From Thalassolituus maritimus (lineage in GTDB: Bacteria > Pseudomonadota > Gammaproteobacteria > Pseudomonadales > Oceanobacteraceae), in assembly GCF_900156675.1 (NCBI RefSeq), contig NZ_FTOH01000004.1, positions 67,820 to 131,819 on the forward strand: a stretch of 64,000 nucleotides of DNA, read 5' to 3'. Below are positions 46,884 through 55,726 of the stretch, one piece after another; position 1 is the stretch's first letter, and the number at the start of each line of letters is the position of its first letter. Made by a program: the position numbers and the translations under genes. Under the pieces are notes generated by a model, which ran no database searches, was not told where the DNA came from, and saw only the letters and a list, made by a program, of their open reading frames with translations.

Positions 46884-46910
46884 AGCTCTACGTCTCTCCC
46901 TGCCTGAGGC

Positions 46911-48047
46911 TCAGCTTTCAATCGCAACAGCGACATCAAAGCCATGCTCTTTTAGCAGGGCATGCTGCTTCGCTTTCTGGAGGTCGTTCTGAACCATCTC
47001 AGCACACATTTCTTCAACGGTGATTTCTGGCGTCCACCCCAACTTGTTCTTAGCATTGGAAGGATCACCCAGCAGGGTTTCTACTTCTGCAGGGCGGAAG
47101 TATTTAGGATCAACGCGAACGATAGTGTCACCAACGTTAAGAGCTTTGGCATTGTCGCCTTCAATCGCTTCAACGATGGCAACTTCTTCAACACCTTCGC
47201 CTTCGAAGCGCAGTGTAATACCCAGCTCTTTAGCGGACAGGCGAACAAATTCACGAACAGAAATCTGCTTACCCGTAGCGATTACAAAATCTTCCGCGGT
47301 GTCCTGCTGCAGCATCATCCACTGCATACGTACGTAGTCTTTGGCGTGGCCCCAGTCACGGAGTGCATCCATGTTGCCAAGATACAGACACTTCTCGAGA
47401 CCTTGAGAGATGTTAGCCAGAGCGCGGGTAATCTTACGGGTAACGAAGGTTTCGCCACGACGTGGAGACTCGTGGTTAAACAAAATGCCGTTACAGGCGT
47501 ACATACCGTATGACTCACGGTAATTTACCGTAATCCAGTACGCGTACATTTTTGCGACGGCGTATGGAGAACGCGGGTAGAAAGGTGTGGTCTCTTTCTG
47601 CGGAATCTCCTGCACCAGACCATACAGCTCAGAAGTAGACGCCTGATAGAAGCGGGTTTTCTTCTCAAGGCCTAAAAAGCGAATCGCCTCAAGCAAACGA
47701 AGTGTACCCATCGCATCAACATCAGCGGTGTACTCTGGCGACTCAAAGGAAACAGCAACGTGAGACTGTGCACCCAGGTTGTATACTTCATCTGGCTGCA
47801 CTTCACGAAGAATACGAGTTAAGTTAGACGTATCCGTCAAGTCACCATAGTGAAGGTGAAAGTTAACATTTTCTTCGTGCGGGTCCTGATAGATATGATC
47901 AACACGCTCTGTGTTAAACAATGAGGCACGACGTTTGATACCGTGTACTTCGTAGCCTTTCTCCAGCAGAAATTCTGCTAAGTAAGAGCCGTCTTGCCCG
48001 GTAACGCCGGTGATGAGTGCAACTTTTTTCGTGTTTGGAGTAGACAT
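46911..48047 (-). CDS. gmd: GDP-mannose 4,6-dehydratase
   Basis: Makes GDP-4-keto-6-deoxymannose for fucose synthesis. The 378-aa protein starts at ATG 48047 ([20 protein letters not shown]), preceded by AGGGA; the frame extends upstream but that part overlaps wcaI. Motifs are [30 protein letters not shown], the catalytic Tyr-Lys in [15 protein letters not shown], and [18 protein letters not shown]. The strong family match is consistent with tetrameric GMDs. Confidence 0.97.
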   Translation of the reverse strand: MSTPNTKKVALITGVTGQDGSYLAEFLLEKGYEVHGIKRRASLFNTERVDHIYQDPHEENVNFHLHYGDLTDTSNLTRILREVQPDEVYNLGAQSHVAVSFESPEYTADVDAMGTLRLLEAIRFLGLEKKTRFYQASTSELYGLVQEIPQKETTPFYPRSPYAVAKMYAYWITVNYRESYGMYACNGILFNHESPRRGETFVTRKITRALANISQGLEKCLYLGNMDALRDWGHAKDYVRMQWMMLQQDTAEDFVIATGKQISVREFVRLSAKELGITLRFEGEGVEEVAIVEAIEGDNAKALNVGDTIVRVDPKYFRPAEVETLLGDPSNAKNKLGWTPEITVEEMCAEMVQNDLQKAKQHALLKEHGFDVAVAIES

Positions 48048-48057
48048 TGTATCGTCC

Positions 48058-49305
48058 CTAATTTTCAGTAATTTCTTTGCCCACCAGATTAAGAAGGTTC
48101 TCACGGAAACGACTTAATATGGCGTCTTTATTTAAATTCTCTTCTGCGTACTTACGCGCGACTGTATTGGTTCCAGTCTTGCCTAGCTCAACATCAAGCC
48201 CCTCACAAAAAGCATCGATGTCTTCGGGCTCAACGCAGGTGTATATACCGGGGTATTGCTCAGCTAATCGGCCCAACTCCGTATCGCTCTCCGCAGTAAC
48301 AACTGCATTGCCTCCAGCGGAGAGGATATTCGTCAACTTAGATGGCAAAACCGCATCAGCTGCGCCCTTACGCTGAATAACCAGATGTACATCGGCCATC
48401 GACAGCATAGCCGGGACATCTTCCCAGGCTTGCAGTGGCTTAAATGTAATATTGGTCAAACCAGCGTCATACGACAGTGCCTGAAGCTGTTTTACATAAG
48501 CCCCAGCACCTACAACAAAAAACTTCACCTCAGTGCGTGAAATGTATCGCTTAGCAGCTTCTATAACCAGCTCAAGTCCCTGTTTGGCGCCAATGTTACC
48601 AGAATAAAGAACGACCTTTTCTGACTCTTTAACGCCCCAGCTATGACGAAGCGCTGAGCCATCAACGGCAGGACTAACAAAGTCTGTATCTGACCAATTA
48701 GGAAAGAAGATAAGCTGATCGTCAGAGACCCCCTTCTCCCTGGCTTTATCCATCATACTGAGTGAGATAGTAGAAACGGCATCGAACTTACTCATTAACC
48801 AGCATTCGACGCCAAACGCAAACCGGGATAACAAACCGCTTAGTTTACCCCCCATCCCTAGGCCGAACATGGCATCAACTTCGTAATCTTGTATGTGAAG
48901 AACAGACTTCGCACCGGTTACTTTGCAAAACAGAAGAACTGAAGGAACAACGAAGAGTGTGGGCTCAACCACGATGACGACTTCAGGCTTTTTGAATATA
49001 CCTTTAAATAAAGCGAGAGATGAGCTAATGGAAAATGACGCGAGATGGAGCAGACGCTTTAAGGTAGTCGGTGTTTTGGGGACATATAGAGGGCAACGAG
49101 TTACCTGAACACCTTCTTGTTCGGAAACCGAATACCACCCTCCACTATAGCCCTTGTGAACTTGCCATTCTGGGTAATACGGCGGCGCACACAGCACCCG
49201 GACGTGATCTCCCCGCAGAGAAAGCCAAGGACACATTTCCCCGTTGTACTTGCCTATGCCCGTTAACTCTGGAGAATAATTAAGTGTACAAAGGCTAACT
49301 TTCAT
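48058..49305 (-). CDS. wcaI: WcaI-like glycosyltransferase, GT4
   Basis: Predicted fucosyltransferase or related GT-B enzyme of the repeat unit. The 415-aa protein (ATG 49305, GGAGG upstream) begins [20 protein letters not shown], the N-terminus of the colanic acid WcaI family, then [40 protein letters not shown] begins the donor half and [20 protein letters not shown] is the late binding region. It overlaps the upstream GT4 gene by 11 nt and precedes gmd by 10 nt. Confidence 0.9.
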   Translation of the reverse strand: MKVSLCTLNYSPELTGIGKYNGEMCPWLSLRGDHVRVLCAPPYYPEWQVHKGYSGGWYSVSEQEGVQVTRCPLYVPKTPTTLKRLLHLASFSISSSLALFKGIFKKPEVVIVVEPTLFVVPSVLLFCKVTGAKSVLHIQDYEVDAMFGLGMGGKLSGLLSRFAFGVECWLMSKFDAVSTISLSMMDKAREKGVSDDQLIFFPNWSDTDFVSPAVDGSALRHSWGVKESEKVVLYSGNIGAKQGLELVIEAAKRYISRTEVKFFVVGAGAYVKQLQALSYDAGLTNITFKPLQAWEDVPAMLSMADVHLVIQRKGAADAVLPSKLTNILSAGGNAVVTAESDTELGRLAEQYPGIYTCVEPEDIDAFCEGLDVELGKTGTNTVARKYAEENLNKDAILSRFRENLLNLVGKEITEN

Positions 49306-50446
49306 AAATCCTCCGGTATTCCGACTCAAACTTCATAGCCACGTCGTCCCAGAGTATACAATTATCTCTAATATAACCTTCGTAATCACCTATACGACTT
49401 CCCTCTCGATCTTGATTTATTGAACAATACTCCAACAAAGCATTGGCAACCTCCGAAGCGTCAATTTCGCATGAACACCCGACCCCATATTGCTCTAAAT
49501 TTGACCATGGAGTATTTTTACTAATAATCACATAAGAATTGGATACAATCGCTTCAGCAATAGACATACCGAAATTCTCAAAACTACTAAGCAAAATAAA
49601 AACATCACAATATTCATAAAGTAATGATTTCTCAGGCTCGACCACCATACCCAGAAAAACAACATTATTGTGGAGTGAATTTTTATCTATATATTGGCTG
49701 ATCGAGTTAAAATAAACTCTATCATCCACCGGACCAGCAACGAAAAACTTCCACCCCAATCTAGCCAATCCACTATTAGCAAAAGCTTCTATTGCAATAT
49801 GTAAATTTTTACGGGGATGTATACGTGAACAATAGAGTATACTACGAAGACCAAAATCCATCTTGGTTAGTTCCTCACTGCTAGAACTCTGTCGATGAGA
49901 CTCACCTGGAAGATCTACACCATGTGGTATCACGATCGTCCGACAATTACAAAACCTCAGAACATCCCGCTCTTCTTCATCATCTGTACAATGTACAAAC
50001 TCACATTTACTAATTAAACTTCTTAAAAATAAAACTGACAACAAAGACTTGAGAGCACGTCTCTTTTGAAGCGATTTATCATAAAGACTGGAGCGCGGTG
50101 ATAAAATATAAGGAACTTTAAAAATCCGACATAAAAGCATACCAAACCATGTTGGACTAGACCAGACTGAATGAAAGTGAAATATATCGACATCTCTCTT
50201 AACACAAGAGAGAAGTACCTTATACACCAACGCTAGAGATAAATATCTACCAAACGATCTACGAAATACAGAAAAATTCACTCCAAAATCATGTAGTAGT
50301 TTATTATCAACGTTGGAATCCATCGAGACGGACCAAACTTCAGAGTCAACATGCAACTTATCTAGTGACTTCAAAAACAATGGCAATGAAACAGCTGGAC
50401 CACCATACGACGAGTCTATGCGCTCAATAATATGAACAACCCTCAT
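49295..50446 (-). CDS. Glycosyltransferase, GT4 family
   Basis: Retaining GT-B transferase of 383 aa. ATG 50446 (MRVVHIIERIDSSYGGPAVS; AGGAGAG 7 nt upstream) is the start. The N-lobe has FHFHSVWSSPTWFGMLLCRI-type segments and PYILSPRSSLYDKSL. The donor lobe has LRSILYCSRIHPRKNLHIAI and the E-x7-E-like region SSFENFGMSIAEAIVSNSYV. The gene is clearly more AT-rich than gmd or manC, which suggests exchange of the repeat-unit genes between strains. It overlaps the polymerase stop by 4 nt. Confidence 0.9.
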   Translation of the reverse strand: MRVVHIIERIDSSYGGPAVSLPLFLKSLDKLHVDSEVWSVSMDSNVDNKLLHDFGVNFSVFRRSFGRYLSLALVYKVLLSCVKRDVDIFHFHSVWSSPTWFGMLLCRIFKVPYILSPRSSLYDKSLQKRRALKSLLSVLFLRSLISKCEFVHCTDDEEERDVLRFCNCRTIVIPHGVDLPGESHRQSSSSEELTKMDFGLRSILYCSRIHPRKNLHIAIEAFANSGLARLGWKFFVAGPVDDRVYFNSISQYIDKNSLHNNVVFLGMVVEPEKSLLYEYCDVFILLSSFENFGMSIAEAIVSNSYVIISKNTPWSNLEQYGVGCSCEIDASEVANALLEYCSINQDREGSRIGDYEGYIRDNCILWDDVAMKFESEYRRIYES

Positions 50447-51681
50447 ACAAAAACTCTCCTCTCGTAATATACCATAGCTGCCAAGCCCATAATCCACAAT
50501 GGGTTAGAGAAAATGAAAGATGAAGCAAATATCGAAAAACTAAACATCGCAATTACAATCGCCGAACCCCAAATCTGCAAGAAATTTATATTAGACCTCG
50601 AAAACTGACATGAGCAACGATACAAAAATCGAGTAGAAGCCAATATGATAAGAGCAATCAATATACACCCAACCACACCATGACGATATAGAATGGCATA
50701 ATGAAGATAGTGTATATTGTGTGTATCCTCCGCACCGATAAACTGACTCCCAATTACCGAGTCATCCTCTGACGCACTCATATCGAGAGTTGCACCAAAA
50801 CCTTTTCCAGCAATGATATACAAGGGATTTTCAACAAAGAAATTTCTAACCTGAGAAGCCTCATACTCTCGCTGCATGAGTGGAAGTGACACTTCTTCAA
50901 TGCTTTTACCTTCCAAAATACTAAGCGTCTCTGAAACACGACGGTCCAATGGTGTACCTGAAAACATTTCTTTAATATCGTGTGAAAAAACATTGACGGA
51001 CAACAAGACGAGAAACCACATAAGTGCTGTAACCAGAACTGTTCGAACAACGCCAAATCTTGCCAATATGAGAACATATGAAACAACTATAGCCTGTAGA
51101 AAAAAAGCACGATTTGATGTCATAGCTAGAAGAACAATCAAGAATAGAAAAATAAATCTCCAAAATTGACTTACACCATGAAAAATATAGATCACTATGT
51201 AAGTAGACAACGCAACAACGACCTCCATCGGAACAGAAAACGATAGATACCTGATCAAGACCAACAACAAACCAACAACAACAGTCCCCTTCAAGAATAT
51301 AAGATTCTCAATAGAAAGATCATGCAAATAAAAAATGGAATTATAAAAAGCATAAAAAACAAGAATACCAAACAAGAAATAATAAGCATCAGTAATAACA
51401 TAAAAACCAAAATCCAACACACCCATAAAGAGCCACAAAGGGAAACAATATATATATATTAGAAACACCTTACTAAAGAAACTAGTGTGATCAACATATA
51501 CCTTATCACGGACCCTAAAGATAAAAACCAAGCATACTCCAGTATACAATAGAATATAAACAAGCCTGGTATATGGCAGCGCAGAAAAACCACTCACAAA
51601 CAAAGAAACAATAACTGCCGATGCGACATGAATCAAAATATACAATTGCATCATTGACAACCAGGAGTATTTCAATTGCAT
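50443..51681 (-). CDS. Wzy-like polysaccharide polymerase
   Basis: Predicted polymerase that joins flipped repeat units at the periplasmic face. The 412 aa have about 11 hydrophobic segments and a periplasmic loop before the last ones (about residues 240-330, with GKGFGATLDMSASE and AEDTHNIHYLHYAILYRHG). The H-N-x-x-H-like segment and large loop are usual in Wzy/WaaL proteins. Primary sequence is highly variable in this family, so assignment rests on topology and context among glycosyltransferases. Very AT-rich. Confidence 0.82.
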   Translation of the reverse strand: MQLKYSWLSMMQLYILIHVASAVIVSLFVSGFSALPYTRLVYILLYTGVCLVFIFRVRDKVYVDHTSFFSKVFLIYIYCFPLWLFMGVLDFGFYVITDAYYFLFGILVFYAFYNSIFYLHDLSIENLIFLKGTVVVGLLLVLIRYLSFSVPMEVVVALSTYIVIYIFHGVSQFWRFIFLFLIVLLAMTSNRAFFLQAIVVSYVLILARFGVVRTVLVTALMWFLVLLSVNVFSHDIKEMFSGTPLDRRVSETLSILEGKSIEEVSLPLMQREYEASQVRNFFVENPLYIIAGKGFGATLDMSASEDDSVIGSQFIGAEDTHNIHYLHYAILYRHGVVGCILIALIILASTRFLYRCSCQFSRSNINFLQIWGSAIVIAMFSFSIFASSFIFSNPLWIMGLAAMVYYERRVFV

Positions 51682-51692
51682 CGAGAAAACAC

Positions 51693-52697
51693 CTATCGCT
51701 TCGCCAATATCATTTCATAGAATAAATCCTGCTTCTTAAAATCATGTTTAAAAGCATGATTCAGCATATTCTCTTCCGAATACTCAGATTTTTCCACAGT
51801 TAAAATACTGTTAATAATACCTTCAACAGTCCCATCACAGACCTCTCCTGTGACTCCTTCAATTACCGCCTCAGGCATACCGCCACTATCACCACTTAAG
51901 GATGGGACCGCCATAGAAGAAGCCTCAATAAACACCATACCATAACCTTCAACTGTAGCATCGTCGGGATGATATAACGACGGCATAGCAAACAAATCTG
52001 CCCTATTCAATTCGATATTTTTTTCGTCATCCGAAAGATTTCCTAGCAAATGAACATATTTCCCGGCATCAATCTCGTTAATAAAGGTATTAATTTGATT
52101 CAACATAGGCCCAGAACCAACGATTCTATATTGATATTCGCCGTCCCCACGAGAATTCAACTCACTTACAGCTCGAATCACTCCGATATGATTCTTTCTT
52201 GATACAAGACGACCAACACTCACTATATTGAAGACGCCCCCTTGTTTCCTCTTGAGTTCAGGAACACTCACCACTTCAACAAACGGATGTACAACCTTAG
52301 ACGTCCTACCCCATTTCTCCTCCAACAGTTTCTGAGTATAAATGCTATTCGATATATATCTAGCTCTAACAAAATGAAAGAGAATATTAAGAAACACTTC
52401 CTCCTTTTTGGATTTAGCCAGAATATCATCACCATGAACAACCAAAACCACCTTTCGAAAATAAGACAAAAGAACTATTATCGGCAGCATGAATTTCATA
52501 CAACGCACGTTCATAACCAGCAATACATTAGAAGTAATTATTTCCCTTAAATATAACTTCGAAACATCAGTTTCTACCACTCTGACTTTCGTAGATGGAG
52601 AGAATAACTCCAAACCTCTCTTGATCAAATTCGACCAAGCCTGAACCCCTCCTTTTCGTTTATCGATTGATTCTGTAACCATACAAATACGTGCCAT
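51693..52697 (-). CDS. Glycosyltransferase, GT4 family
   Basis: GT-B transferase of 334 aa that probably adds one sugar of the repeat unit. The N-terminus (RICMVTESIDKRKGGVQAWS) has the glycine-rich acceptor loop. The donor half shows FNIVSVGRLVSRKNHIGVIR, YRIVGSGPMLNQINTFI, and EGYGMVFIEASSMAVPSLSG with the family Glu pair. GGAGGGTGT precedes the ATG. It is the first repeat-unit transferase after the doubtful small ORF and is AT-rich like the next two genes. Confidence 0.92.
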   Translation of the reverse strand: MARICMVTESIDKRKGGVQAWSNLIKRGLELFSPSTKVRVVETDVSKLYLREIITSNVLLVMNVRCMKFMLPIIVLLSYFRKVVLVVHGDDILAKSKKEEVFLNILFHFVRARYISNSIYTQKLLEEKWGRTSKVVHPFVEVVSVPELKRKQGGVFNIVSVGRLVSRKNHIGVIRAVSELNSRGDGEYQYRIVGSGPMLNQINTFINEIDAGKYVHLLGNLSDDEKNIELNRADLFAMPSLYHPDDATVEGYGMVFIEASSMAVPSLSGDSGGMPEAVIEGVTGEVCDGTVEGIINSILTVEKSEYSEENMLNHAFKHDFKKQDLFYEMILAKR

Positions 52698-52727
52698 ACA
52701 CCCTCCGCCTAAATCAACACCTAAAAA

Positions 52728-53102
52728 TTACTTAAATCGCCACCCGTATTTGACCCACCATATGCTATTGGCAATGGCATCACTGCCATAACCAGAGCTA
52801 ATATATGGAATCGAATCAATTAGAAAGCATAACGCTCTATTGTCAAAATGGACGACAGAAGATACCGCGGGTGTGGTAACCCCTGATACACGAAAACCAT
52901 CTTCGTAAATCGACACATTGCGCGCCCCCCCCCTGAAAACACCGAACTTAGCCAAGAGATAAGACTGTGTTGCGTACGCGGTAAGCACAAGTTTTGTCAA
53001 CGCAGTTGTTCGGTCTGTTACCAGCTGGTACTTCACTATAAAGCCTTCATATTTTTGAACTCCTGCTTTCGCAAGAATTACAATCAACCTTTCCCCACGC
53101 AT
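52728..53102 (-). CDS. Doubtful small ORF with a nine-G tract
   Basis: No family recognised. From ATG 53102 the frame is 124 aa with no good ribosome-binding site. The first part reads through a decayed dispersed palindrome (CTCCTGCTTTCGCAAGAAT at 53061-53079, giving VILAKAGVQ). The later part (NVSIYEDGFRVSGVTTPAVS to WWVKYGWRFK) looks more protein-like. A run of nine G on the minus strand (52933-52925) lies mid-frame. It may be a degraded gene, a phase-variable gene, or chance. Kept because the gap between cysC and the GT4 gene would otherwise be unexplained. Confidence 0.3.
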   Translation of the reverse strand: MRGERLIVILAKAGVQKYEGFIVKYQLVTDRTTALTKLVLTAYATQSYLLAKFGVFRGGARNVSIYEDGFRVSGVTTPAVSSVVHFDNRALCFLIDSIPYISSGYGSDAIANSIWWVKYGWRFK

Positions 53103-53143
53103 AGCCAACAAGATGGCAGAAGCGCTCTTACTTTATATTCATT

Positions 53144-53165
53144 GGGGATAAGATCCCCTTCTACA
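53144..53165. repeat. Dispersed palindrome GGGGATAAGATCCCC overlapping the cysC stop
   Basis: GGGGATAAGATCCCCTTCTACA occurs here and near 350-371, with variants in the spacers of array A. On the minus strand it is a GTAG-headed hairpin, and its TAG is the cysC stop codon. It is a separate REP-like family from the GTGGGAG doublets. Confidence 0.65.
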
Positions 53166-53745
53166 AGATCGCGCTAATTACTCGATCAACGGTTTCTTTG
53201 GTCTCAGCCGTTGAACTATTAATTACAACATCCGGGTTTTCAGGTTCCTCATACTTTGAATCAACCCCTGTGAAGTTCCTGATCTCTCCGTTACGCGCCT
53301 TTTTGTATAAACCTTTAACATCGCGCTGCTCGCAGACCTCTATAGGCGTATTCATATACACTTCGATGAATTCGTCTTTTTTTACAAGATTTCGTACAGC
53401 GAGCCTGTCGGCTTTGAACGGGGATATAAGAGCAACTATTACGATCAGGCCAGCATCAACAAATAGCTTGGCGACTTCGCCGACTCGTCGAATATTTTCT
53501 GTTCGGTCTTCATCTGTAAAAGAAAGGTCGCTGTTCAGCCCCTGGCGCAGGTGGTCGCCGTCAATCAGGTAGGTGTGCTTGCCCATGGCGTTAAGACGTT
53601 TCTCCAGGGCGATCGCTGTTGTGGTTTTGCCCGAGCCGCTGAGGCCGGTAAACCAGATGATGCAGGGTTTCTGGTGCTTTTGTTGCGCCCTGTCGTCTTT
53701 GCTGACGGGTGAATCTATGGCGTCTGTTGTTACTGCCGCATTCAT
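53161..53745 (-). CDS. cysC: Adenylylsulfate kinase
   Basis: Phosphorylates APS to PAPS, the sulfate donor for sulfotransferases and an intermediate of assimilation. The 194-aa protein (ATG 53745, AGGGA upstream; a frame to 53859 exists) has the P-loop GLSGSGKTTT at 34-43, YLIDGDHLRQGLNSDLSFT, and the APS-binding FIEVYMNTPIEVCEQRDVKG then LYKKARNGEIRNFTGVDS. No cysD, cysN or sulfotransferase gene lies beside it. In a polysaccharide locus this hints at polymer sulfation, but housekeeping is equally possible. Confidence 0.95.
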   Translation of the reverse strand: MNAAVTTDAIDSPVSKDDRAQQKHQKPCIIWFTGLSGSGKTTTAIALEKRLNAMGKHTYLIDGDHLRQGLNSDLSFTDEDRTENIRRVGEVAKLFVDAGLIVIVALISPFKADRLAVRNLVKKDEFIEVYMNTPIEVCEQRDVKGLYKKARNGEIRNFTGVDSKYEEPENPDVVINSSTAETKETVDRVISAIL

Positions 53746-53901
53746 GTGAGTCCCTGCAACTTCCTTGACCTCGCAACGACTGCTAGCAGAAGTGCGCTCT
53801 GTAATGGTGCGAAAGGTACTGGATTTTTTGTCGTTTTGGAACATGCCAATGCGAGACAATTGGCGGTCGTTGACGAATGTCAGGCTTGTTTTGTCGAATT
53901 G

Positions 53902-54891
53902 TTATGTCGACTTGTAAGCCGAATAAGTATCCAGCACTTGCCGCCACAAAGCGTCCACATCGCTGATGGCCAGGCCAGAGATACCTGCCGCCCCGGAGCG
54001 CCCTCCCCCGCCGTAACTGGTAGCCACTTTGTCTGCACTGTGTGGGGAAGTTTTAGGGGCGCGAATGCTCACTTGATAGGTCACTGGAGCGTTCAGTTCG
54101 CCTGTATGTTCAGGGGTAAGAATGACATGAGCACGACTAGGGCGCTGGTTAGTCAGCTCGTTACCTAAAACACCACTCACTCGCCGCGACCAGCGCTCAT
54201 CGGGCAGGATAATCAGGGCTGCGGTGTCTGTTTCTCGTGTTGCTTCCGTACTCAGGCCTTTGGCTATATCTTCGTTGTATCCGGTGATTAAGCTGGTTAT
54301 CGCGGTACTCTCTGCCGCCATAAATTCAAAGGGGCTGCTGTACTTAACGGCCATGCTGTAGAGCTCTTCTGGGTGGAAGAAGAGATCACCAACTGAACTG
54401 CCATATCCGTTGTAGTTCATTGCAATGCCTAGCTGGCGCAGCTGCGATTGTTGATCGCTCGAGAGTTTAAGCTGCGCACAGTACTCATCAGCGACCTGAG
54501 TTATGTTGTCGCCATAGGCCGCGACGATTGCCCATTCGCGGTATTGGCCACGCAAGTAGTAATCAACGATGAGGCCTGTGCAGGTGTTTGGCTGAGTATT
54601 GATGTGTGCATTGAAGTTAGTGTGGTCAGGGATGTCACCGGAGCGGTGATGGTCTGCGTAGAATACGTTTGCACCTGCTTCTAAGGCCATTCTTACGGCT
54701 TCTGCATTCTTCTCCAGAGAGAGGTCGAGCACTGTCAGGTAATCACCCGGTTGCGGCTTTACCTTTACTACCAGCTCGATATCACGTTTCACGCCGGTAA
54801 CGAGGGTACTGTGCTGAGGGTTATCCAACCTAAGCTGAACGAGGGAGCAGATCCCGTCAGCATCACCGTTAAATATGTCGTAATTTGCCAC
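53902..54891 (-). CDS. DHH-family phosphoesterase
   Basis: Predicted Mn-dependent phosphoesterase of 329 aa. DADG at residues 10-13, DLSL near 56 and the DHH triad at 80-82 (YADHHRSGD) are the family motifs. A C-terminal DHHA1-like end has ATSYGGGGRSGAAGISGLA. Relatives act on oligonucleotides, cyclic dinucleotide products or polyphosphate; the substrate cannot be chosen here. The start is GTG at 54891 with a weak ribosome site. It is divergent from the secreted-protein gene and is first in the minus-strand series. Confidence 0.88.
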   Translation of the reverse strand: MANYDIFNGDADGICSLVQLRLDNPQHSTLVTGVKRDIELVVKVKPQPGDYLTVLDLSLEKNAEAVRMALEAGANVFYADHHRSGDIPDHTNFNAHINTQPNTCTGLIVDYYLRGQYREWAIVAAYGDNITQVADEYCAQLKLSSDQQSQLRQLGIAMNYNGYGSSVGDLFFHPEELYSMAVKYSSPFEFMAAESTAITSLITGYNEDIAKGLSTEATRETDTAALIILPDERWSRRVSGVLGNELTNQRPSRAHVILTPEHTGELNAPVTYQVSIRAPKTSPHSADKVATSYGGGGRSGAAGISGLAISDVDALWRQVLDTYSAYKST

Positions 54892-55004
54892 TGATCGGCC
54901 TAACTCTTAAGTATTAGATGTCAGCGATATGGTGGGGCTAGTGTAAATAACATGTCAAACCCGTCGAAATGGCAGGTTCGGAGCCTTTTATCACTTCAGG
55001 ACGC

Positions 55005-55033
55005 TTGGCATCCTTCTGATCAAAACGTACACT
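55005..55033 (+). promoter_or_regulatory. Sigma-70-type promoter of the secreted Ala/Gly-rich protein gene
   Basis: TTGGCA, 17 nt, TACACT: one mismatch to the -35 and two to the -10 consensus at ideal spacing. The ATG is 40 nt further, with GGAGG before it. Confidence 0.65.
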
Positions 55034-55073
55034 ACGAACGATTTCTAATTTTACGCTTCGCGGAGGAACCACC

Positions 55074-55643
55074 ATGCGTAAGCTCATCACTACTTTTGCA
55101 CTTGCTGCTGTACTGCCAATGATGGCGTCGACTGCACAAGCTGAATCTGCTCTGACACCGTTCCTGACGGAAGGTGTTACCATTGAGGCTGCCGTGAATG
55201 CTGCCATGACTGCAAACCCAGATTTATCTCTTGAAGACGCTCTGGGTGCTGCATTAGACGAGGGCGCGTCTCTCGATGCTGTGATGAATATTGCTCTGGC
55301 CTCTGGAATTTCTCAAATGGATGCTGTGGCTGCTGTAACTAGGGCTGCCTCACTACGAGGTATAACACAAAGCCAGGTACTGGCGGCAGCACAGAAAGCT
55401 GGTGTGCCGGGTGATATTGCCGCGGCAGGTATTGGTCAGGGTGCTGGTACTGGCGCAGGTAACCAGGGCGGTGCCGGTGGTAATCAGGGCGCTGGTAGCA
55501 ACAACGGCAACGGCACCGGCGGTGCTCCAGGCCTGAACGGTCAGGCTCCAGGCCAGACTGGTCAGACGCCAGCGAACGGCTTTACACCTCCGGTGGTACC
55601 GACACCACCAGCTAATGCAGGTCAGCCTGTCAGCCCAGTCTGA
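55074..55643 (+). CDS. Secreted Ala-rich/Gly-Asn-rich protein of unknown function
   Basis: Family not recognised. The 189-aa product has a clear signal peptide (MRKLITTFALAAVLPMMAST then AQA). A helical Ala-rich domain (about 30-120) consists of repeated short helices, with similar blocks such as TIEAAVNAAMTANPDLSLED, SLDAVMNIALASGISQMDA and TQSQVLAAAQKAGVPGD. The last 65 residues are disordered and rich in Gly, Asn, Gln and Pro (GNQGGAGGNQGAGSNNGNG). It has its own promoter and terminator. A cell-surface or matrix role near an exopolysaccharide locus is possible but only positional. Confidence 0.85.
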   Translation: MRKLITTFALAAVLPMMASTAQAESALTPFLTEGVTIEAAVNAAMTANPDLSLEDALGAALDEGASLDAVMNIALASGISQMDAVAAVTRAASLRGITQSQVLAAAQKAGVPGDIAAAGIGQGAGTGAGNQGGAGGNQGAGSNNGNGTGGAPGLNGQAPGQTGQTPANGFTPPVVPTPPANAGQPVSPV

Positions 55644-55671
55644 TTCAGTGTTGATTTGAGTATTATCGAAG

Positions 55672-55696
55672 ACCCGGCGTATGCCGGGTTTTTTAT
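55672..55696 (+). terminator. Rho-independent terminator
   Basis: ACCCGGC GTAT GCCGGGT followed by a T-rich tract, 28 nt after the stop of the secreted-protein gene. A perfect 7-bp stem. Confidence 0.9.
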
Positions 55697-55726
55697 TGGC
55701 CTTGTTTGAACCCGAGCCCGCTTTGT

